NCBI GenBank assembly: GCA_022578965.1
Contig: MU400512.1
Coordinates: forward strand, 372,001 to 436,000
Source of the DNA: Xylaria sp. FL1777
Taxonomy: Eukaryota > Ascomycota > Sordariomycetes > Xylariales > Xylariaceae
Direction of reading: 5' to 3'
DNA length: 64,000 bases
Positions 58,539 to 64,000 of the stretch are shown in pieces. The position numbers and the translations under genes are program-made. How positions within the stretch are numbered: the stretch's first letter is position 1; the number at the start of each line of letters is the position of its first letter. The notes beneath the pieces are model-generated. The model was not told where the DNA came from, did not search any database, and saw nothing but the letters and a program-made list of their open reading frames with translations.

Positions 58539-60817
58539 ATGGCTCCGACTACGACGGCGCGCGTTCGTCGCACAGCGCAGAATACTCAGTACACGTATGG
58601 TTGGCATCCGATCTGATACGGTGCCCGGGTTCACATGGCATTTGGTCTTATATGCAAGCCAGTAGCTAACTTGTTGACATTCGTTTCTGTAGATACAACC
58701 TCCCCTGTCGCATCCACACTGTCCACACCTATCCTGTGCTATCACCCCAAGGAGCCACGATCCTCATCTACGGCCACGAGAATGGCGTCACGCTTGTCTG
58801 GCGAGGCGGCCGGCGCCTTAAGCCTGAGGTGGAAGTGGCTGCTGTGAAGGGCTCCAATGGCAAGCAGAATGGCAGGCCGCCTCAAGATGCAGTCATGATT
58901 ATCGATTCAGACGAAGAAGATGCCGCCCCGCCAGAGCCGTTTGTCGACCAGCCGCAGTTCGAAGAGACCCTCGACGACGAAGCCACGTACCCAGAAATCT
59001 CGCAGACTCTTGACCTGGAGTTCGATACCGCCGTCTTGCATGTCTCCACGCTGCCTCTTACCCCCTGTCTTGCCGAAGATGCTTCGTGGGAAGGGACCGA
59101 CATACTTAAGGAGAAGATCGTCTTCACGGCTTCCTGCGCTACACGCGAGGTATATCTGGTGACGCTACCGCTTGTACCTCCGTCTCCCCTTAGCAAGGCT
59201 AGAAAGGAGTTGCAGGAGTCGCTCTTGGCTGGGAGGGCAGGCAATGGTAAATGGGGAGAGACGGTCACGCTGCTGGCTGGCCAGCAAAAGCCTTGTGATG
59301 GCTTGGCCATGACACTTATCAGACCAAGACCTACTCGGAGCAAATCTTCGGAGCGCTCGCAATCAACGGGCCGAGCCGTCCATCGTGTTGTCGTCGCAGC
59401 CCATTGTCGGGAGGCAGCCGGCACCCTGCGACTATGGGATGTGCCTCTCGAAGCCACTACCAAGCCTGGTCGACAGATCGAGCCATTCCAGACAGAGTAC
59501 TTGCCCAAGCCTTTATCATCTATTTCTTTCAACCCGACACATTCCACACAGCTTCTATGCAACGCATCCCCAAACGCTGTACGCATATATGATTACAGCA
59601 TGGCGTCTATGCCACCTGATGACATATCCGAGGGCCCTTTCCCTTCCCAGGGCTCCTGGCTCATCTCTCTCTATCCTCCATTCGTCCGGCAGTCAACGTC
59701 CAGGAAACCTATATTGACCGCCTCATGGGTTGCTCGTGGTCGTGCGATATTCGTACTACTCGCAGACGGCCAGTGGGGCATCTGGGATATTGATGGTGTA
59801 TCCCCGCAAGGTTCTGCCCACTTTGGCATGCCCGGCTCTGGCGTCGTTGGAGACGCAATCACTGAGTTCAATGTCAGCGGCTACCTTGAGGGTACGAGTC
59901 CGCTGCGGAACCCTGCTTCACAACGCGCGTCAGGTAGTGCGTCGGAATTTGTTCCAATGACACCACATTCTAGGCGAGATGCATTTTCGAACTTCTCTGG
60001 TCCAGAGCGCCTCGCCGCAGTAAATGGAGGCGTTGTTGTCACACCATTACCGGCGAGCACTACCACAACAGCAGATGAAAATGTCACATTATGGATTGGC
60101 GGTTTAGATCACGTTTTTACGATACCTGGACTTCTCAAATTTTGGGACGCTCAGATACGTAAAGGTGCTGGGGGTGGCGTGAATCTTTTCAGCGGAGCAC
60201 AGCCCACACGTATGATTCGCCTGACTGACCTCTCTGTTGGTCTGATGGGTGAGCGGTGCACTCAGGTCGGAGCTATCGTCCGTTTCGCCGAAACCGGGGG
60301 TATGAGTGCTCCTGGCAGTGAAGGCTTGCCTGTTGACGTGGTGGTGTGCGGTGAGAGCAGACTCATAATAATACGAGAAAGTGAAGCAGCCGTCGGTACT
60401 CGCATTGGAGGTGTTATCAGCCGTCGAAAGAGATTAAGCGACCGAGTTCGCGATACCAGCGCAATCATTGTTCATCCAAGACCGGAACAGCCTGGTAGCA
60501 TAGCCTACAATCTTTCGATTGGCCCACGGAGGAAGCTGTCGCGGCCGTTGTCGATGGGTAGATTTGATGAACCAATTGAGGACGACACGATGGAAACCGA
60601 CAGAGAAAAGTCACCAGCTCAAACGCCGTCAAAATCATCCAGTGGGTTTGCGTTTGCTGCTAATTTGAATGCCGCTGCGGACCTCGAACAACAGGATGAG
60701 GAAGATGAAAGAGACGTTGAGGTTGAGATGCTTGATATAATGGAAATTGACCGTGAGCTGGATGCTATGGATAACGGTCGAGGAAGAGGCCGTAAGAAGG
60801 TCATGTTCGATTCGTAG
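58539..60817 (+). CDS. Nup37-like WD40 nucleoporin
   Basis: Exons 58539-58594 and 58693-60817 with a 98-nt intron (GTATGG donor, CTGTAG acceptor) give 726 residues. The join restores the segment NTQYTYNLPCRIHTVHTYPV and runs directly into LSPQGATILIYGHENGVTLVW, a typical first blade. WD40-like blades continue with GTLRLWDVPL, SSISFNPTHSTQLLCN, SWVARGRAIFVLLADGQWGIWDI and a later VTLWIGGLDHVFTIPGL. An acidic insert (DSDEEDAAPPEP) sits near residue 85. The C-terminus has a long acidic helix (EQQDEEDERDVEVEMLDIME) and a basic GRGRGRKKVMFDS end. Filamentous-fungal Nup37 proteins have this length and layout; Nup37 binds Nup120 in the Y-complex. The assignment rests on layout and memory. Confidence 0.75.
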
Positions 60818-61951
60818 TCTTGCTAGCTACATTTCACTCGGCATAAAGCTTAGATGTGCCAGAGATGTACGATACCCAAGCTGACATTGATGAATTTTAG
60901 GAACATGAAGAATAGTCAGATTACTGAAATACGGGTTGTACCTTATCTATTACTATGACGACCCCACGATCCTGGTTGTCACGGCCACTTGGAGCTTGTT
61001 TCTGGAATCGTTCCCCTATGTCTTCTCCGTCAACCATGTACATCTTGTCTACTTTTTTTTTTTTACAAGTCATTTCTCAGTGGTCATATCCGCGCGGCAA
61101 GGTGGAGCACAAGGCGAGATCATTCCTTGCAGCTCTGTAATCCATGCGGTACATCAACGGGCCTCTGCGCCCAGCGTGTCAATTTTTTTTTTCAAGACAC
61201 GTCGCCGGTGTTCCCAGGAGGGAATTTAGGGTGGGGGCATGGGTTGGTTCGGCTTCTATGCGAATTGACCGTTTGCCCTCCCGGTATTCCTATGGTCCTG
61301 CTATCCATCCGCCTTGTTGCGGATGGGGGATCTAGACAAGTCTGGGAGACGGGTTCGCCGGTACATTTATCTTGGTACTATTGAATGGGTAATGAATTCG
61401 GAATGTGTGAGCATGTATATCGTCACCCTCGCGTAGATTTTCTGGCAGTGGGTCATCCGGAATAACATGCGTTGATGAGCTGAAGCACTAGAAAGTAATA
61501 CGGCATATGATATCATAATAGTCCCTTCCATTAACGCAAGTTCGTAACAGAAAGCTGGGGTTCCTCCTTGGTTGTTATGGCAAATGTTTGCTCTGTCTTG
61601 AAACAAGGGGCTATAGGGGTAAGTGCATGACTTTACTTGTCCAGGCATACTTATTTGGGATACAAAAATGTTTCTAGTCGTAATCTAAAGACAAACAACC
61701 AATAGTAAGATTATCATTGTTACTCACCTCCCTTAGGTACCTGAAGGTTGATAGGACAGGTATATATAGATCCATGTGGTTCCTCTTCACTAATAACCTC
61801 CTTCTAAAGACGACCCCTCGAACCGGCTTATTCTTTAGTGAAAATATTGTTCCTTAACCACCAAACTCATACTGCCTTTCTAACTCATAGCATTGGAACC
61901 CGGTCATTCCTAGACAATAACCATCTGAACAACCTCTCACTTTGATAGTAT
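60818..61951. other. Intergenic (1.1 kb)
   Basis: No gene is seen. Poly-T runs occur at 61053-61063 and 61183-61191. Several overlapping plus-strand frames at 60936-61384 have no splice or motif support. Confidence 0.5.
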
Positions 61952-63057
61952 ATGGATAGCAGGATGGTGAAAAGCAGGTCTTCAGCTGATAGGAAAATGA
62001 GTCCGGGTCCATCGAGACACGACGGCCCAAGCCAACGACTGCTCAGCCGTGATACTCTCATACGACTTGAACCAGGCAACCCTGAGAGAGAAAAGGAGAT
62101 AATTGAGATAGCCGACTCTATAGTAAACCCTGAACCAGACCCGGGGTTCTCTCATTCTAAGTACAATCAGAAGTACGTGTATTCCGTCCCCCCATGATTT
62201 GTCCAGAATCATACACTACTAGTCTCTGTATGGCGGCACTGTTTCTAATTCCGAAATCTGGTAGGAAAGCTGAGATGGCAACTTGGACCGTGGTTAATGA
62301 GGCTCTTAATAATGCTAAAAAAGAATGGATAAAGTCTCAAGATGCGGCTGAGCTCAGGGCCCGACTCTACCATGCTGTAAAGCAAAACGCACTTGTCGGC
62401 GTCAAGAACATCGTATGTTTCGGCCTTGGCAGACCCGAATATTGGAGCATCGGCGTCCCCTCTACCAGTGAAGCGATGCAACGAGGGCATGGACACTGGA
62501 GCCTCATTGCGCATGTGGCTGCGCTCTGGATGGCGGATGCCATTACCGAGGCTTCTGAGACCAACGAAATAGTCACGGTGTACTGCCAAGATCCGTTATA
62601 CCGTCCCCAGGACAAAGTGGCTCTGGAAATGCACGGGTTTAAAGTGCTAGACCCCGGAGAATCCCAACACGAGGGTTTCCGCAGAGTCGGCAGCGATACA
62701 CTTGTATATATGATAGATGGCACTGAGGATGCTATTCAGGTGGTATGCAAAACCACGCGTCCCGCCGGCATCATATGCCGCGTCGAAACCCCCGGGAGCA
62801 GGCATAAGGGAATGGCGGAGGCGTCGGAATTTCTGCATTCAGAGTACGACAAGTACGTGGACTGGCTGCCGTTTTATAATCCTCTACTCCATAACGTGCC
62901 GGGACCTCAGACCATGAAGCAGTTTATTGCAGAGGGGCAGAGACCCCTTCAGAACGCTATTGTCTGGTTGCGCAAGGCTCGGTATAATTCATTGCCTGAA
63001 TACATCGCCTACCACAAATACGGACCGCCATTACATTACCTGGACACTGGTTACTGA
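61952..63057 (+). CDS. SRR1-like domain protein
   Basis: Exons 61952-62172 and 62265-63057 are joined by a 92-nt intron (GTACGT donor, GGTAG acceptor, in phase), giving 337 residues. The first 75 residues are polar and variable. The SRR1-like core runs from about residue 120: KNIVCFGLGRPEYW, the HWSLIAHVAALWMADAI helix, VTVYCQDPLYRPQDKVALEM, HGFKVLDPGESQHEGFRRV and DTLVYMIDG. SRR1 proteins take their name from a plant circadian/light-response gene; the yeast relative Ber1 affects microtubules. In ascomycetes the family is expanded and of unknown function. The end is LDTGY. Confidence 0.85.
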
Positions 63058-63474
63058 AATAGATAGACTTTTCATGATGTAATAATATGCGGAATCTAGT
63101 TCGGAGCGTGCGTGCTAGAAGTTCATGGAGATACTGAGTACTATCCTTTATACGAGCTTGAACACTCCCTTCTATCGGAAACTTTAGGCGAGTATATCTC
63201 AATTATTGGTACTCATGGCATATGAGCTAGCCTCTGCGGCACAGTATTATTTCGGCATGTATTGAGCTCTATAGGTGCGATCGGGGGCTCCTTTCCGGAA
63301 GAGTATATTTGCTCGGGTCATGTCTACATAGGCTGGTCAGCCAGTCCATCTCTGGGCTGAAAGACCGCAATGATAAATTGACAATAAGGGAACTCATAGC
63401 GCCATCTATGAAGATGAAATCCTTTTGCCGCTCCATCTAGATACTAGACCAGGCTCTAGGAAACGTGTTCCGGC
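63058..63474. other. Convergent 3' region (417 bp)
   Basis: This lies between the stop of the SRR1-like gene and the stop of the dehydrogenase gene. No feature is seen. Confidence 0.5.
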
Positions 63475-64000
63475 TTACGTAATTGTTATGGCAATCTTCC
63501 CGATGTGTCCCTTAGCCCACTACGCCACCCCCGAGTTAGCGGTCTCATCATGTAGCAAATGTGTTACTAGGGGTCGACTTACCTGATACTCGTATGCCTC
63601 TTTCGCCTGCTCGAGGGTGAAGACCCTGGAATCTACAACGGGGTGAATGTCATTCACCTCGATGGCGGAAACCATGTCCTCCATCTGGTGGCGAGAACCG
63701 ACGTAGACGCCTCGCGCCGTACAAATGTTTGTCAGGCAGTCGATTAGGGAAGCCTGCGCCTTGGCGCCGCCCAGGAAGCCGATGATGGCGATGGTGCCCT
63801 CGTATTTGATGGCCTTGAGGCTCTGCTGCAGCGTGTTGGCCCCGCCCACCTCGATCACGATGTCGACGCCGACGCCGCCCGTTAGCTGCCTGGCCGTCTC
63901 GCCCCAGTTCTCGTCGTCGTTGTAGTTTAGCACGTAGTCGGCGCCGAGCTTCTTCACAATCTCCTCCTTCCCCTTCGACGACGTCGTCGCGATAACAGTT
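63475..64000 (-). CDS. Zinc-type alcohol dehydrogenase/quinone reductase family (MDR), 3' part only
   Basis: Minus-strand exons run from the window edge to 63583 and 63519-63475, with a 63-nt intron (GTAAGT donor, GCGTAG acceptor). The visible C-terminal 153 residues carry the second half of the Rossmann domain: EEIVKKLGADYVLNY, GVGVDIVIEVGGANTLQQSL and GTIAIIGFLGG, then DSRVFTLEQAKEAYEYQ and the final GHIGKIAITIT. This matches NAD(P)-dependent medium-chain dehydrogenases. The catalytic N-terminal half, with any zinc ligands, lies beyond 64000, so zinc dependence cannot be judged. The gene starts outside the window. Confidence 0.88.

Noticed and set aside
1..64000. CRISPR arrays, rRNA genes, bacterial operons or ribosome-binding sites
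   Set aside because: No regularly spaced repeats or rRNA sequence were seen, and the introns and gene content are those of a fungal nucleus.

Overview
The window is nuclear DNA of a filamentous ascomycete (Pezizomycotina, probably Sordariomycetes). The evidence is short GT-AG introns (48-136 nt), HET and NB-ARC genes, a 2EXR protein, a WSC cell-wall sensor, a Pml1/SNIP1-type FHA protein and a Nup37-like nucleoporin. All gene models were built by eye: exons were joined where donor, acceptor, reading phase and family motifs agreed. No database search was possible.

Layout. 0-4 kb: Ubp2-type deubiquitinase (+), N-terminus probably missing. 4-11 kb: gene-poor, with a Gfd2-like RNase H-fold protein (+) and a four-exon short-chain dehydrogenase (-). 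11-33 kb: an accessory block holding a putative tail-anchored protein (-), an NB-ARC/TPR receptor gene (+) broken by a 97-bp MITE and stop codons, a small Dabb protein (-), a HET-domain protein (-), a secreted probably GPI-anchored S41-type protease (-), a CorA-like two-helix membrane protein (+), an HTH/2EXR fusion (-) and an intact lipase-NB-ARC protein with a long disordered tail (-). 36-47 kb: splicing factor Pml1 (-), then a catabolic block with a divergent pair (acyl-CoA dehydrogenase ending SKL, APH-type kinase ending AKL), a secreted berberine-bridge-like flavoprotein (+) and an AtuA-like protein (+). 47-54 kb: gene-poor and rich in TAGGTA-type words. 54-64 kb: WSC sensor (+), Nup37-like protein (+), SRR1-like protein (+) and the 3' part of a medium-chain dehydrogenase (-).

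How the genes may work together. The dehydrogenase/kinase pair corresponds to the two halves of animal ACAD11, which are fused in animals but here are separate, divergently transcribed genes. Each product ends in a peroxisomal PTS1 signal, so the two halves probably meet in the peroxisome to handle hydroxy-acyl-CoA. CCTCGG/CCGAGG words (the FarA/FarB fatty-acid regulator motif) lie in their shared promoter and twice upstream of the AtuA-like gene. The 11-33 kb block has the composition of a non-self recognition (heterokaryon incompatibility/NLR) island with one receptor decaying and another intact; this is inference from domain content.
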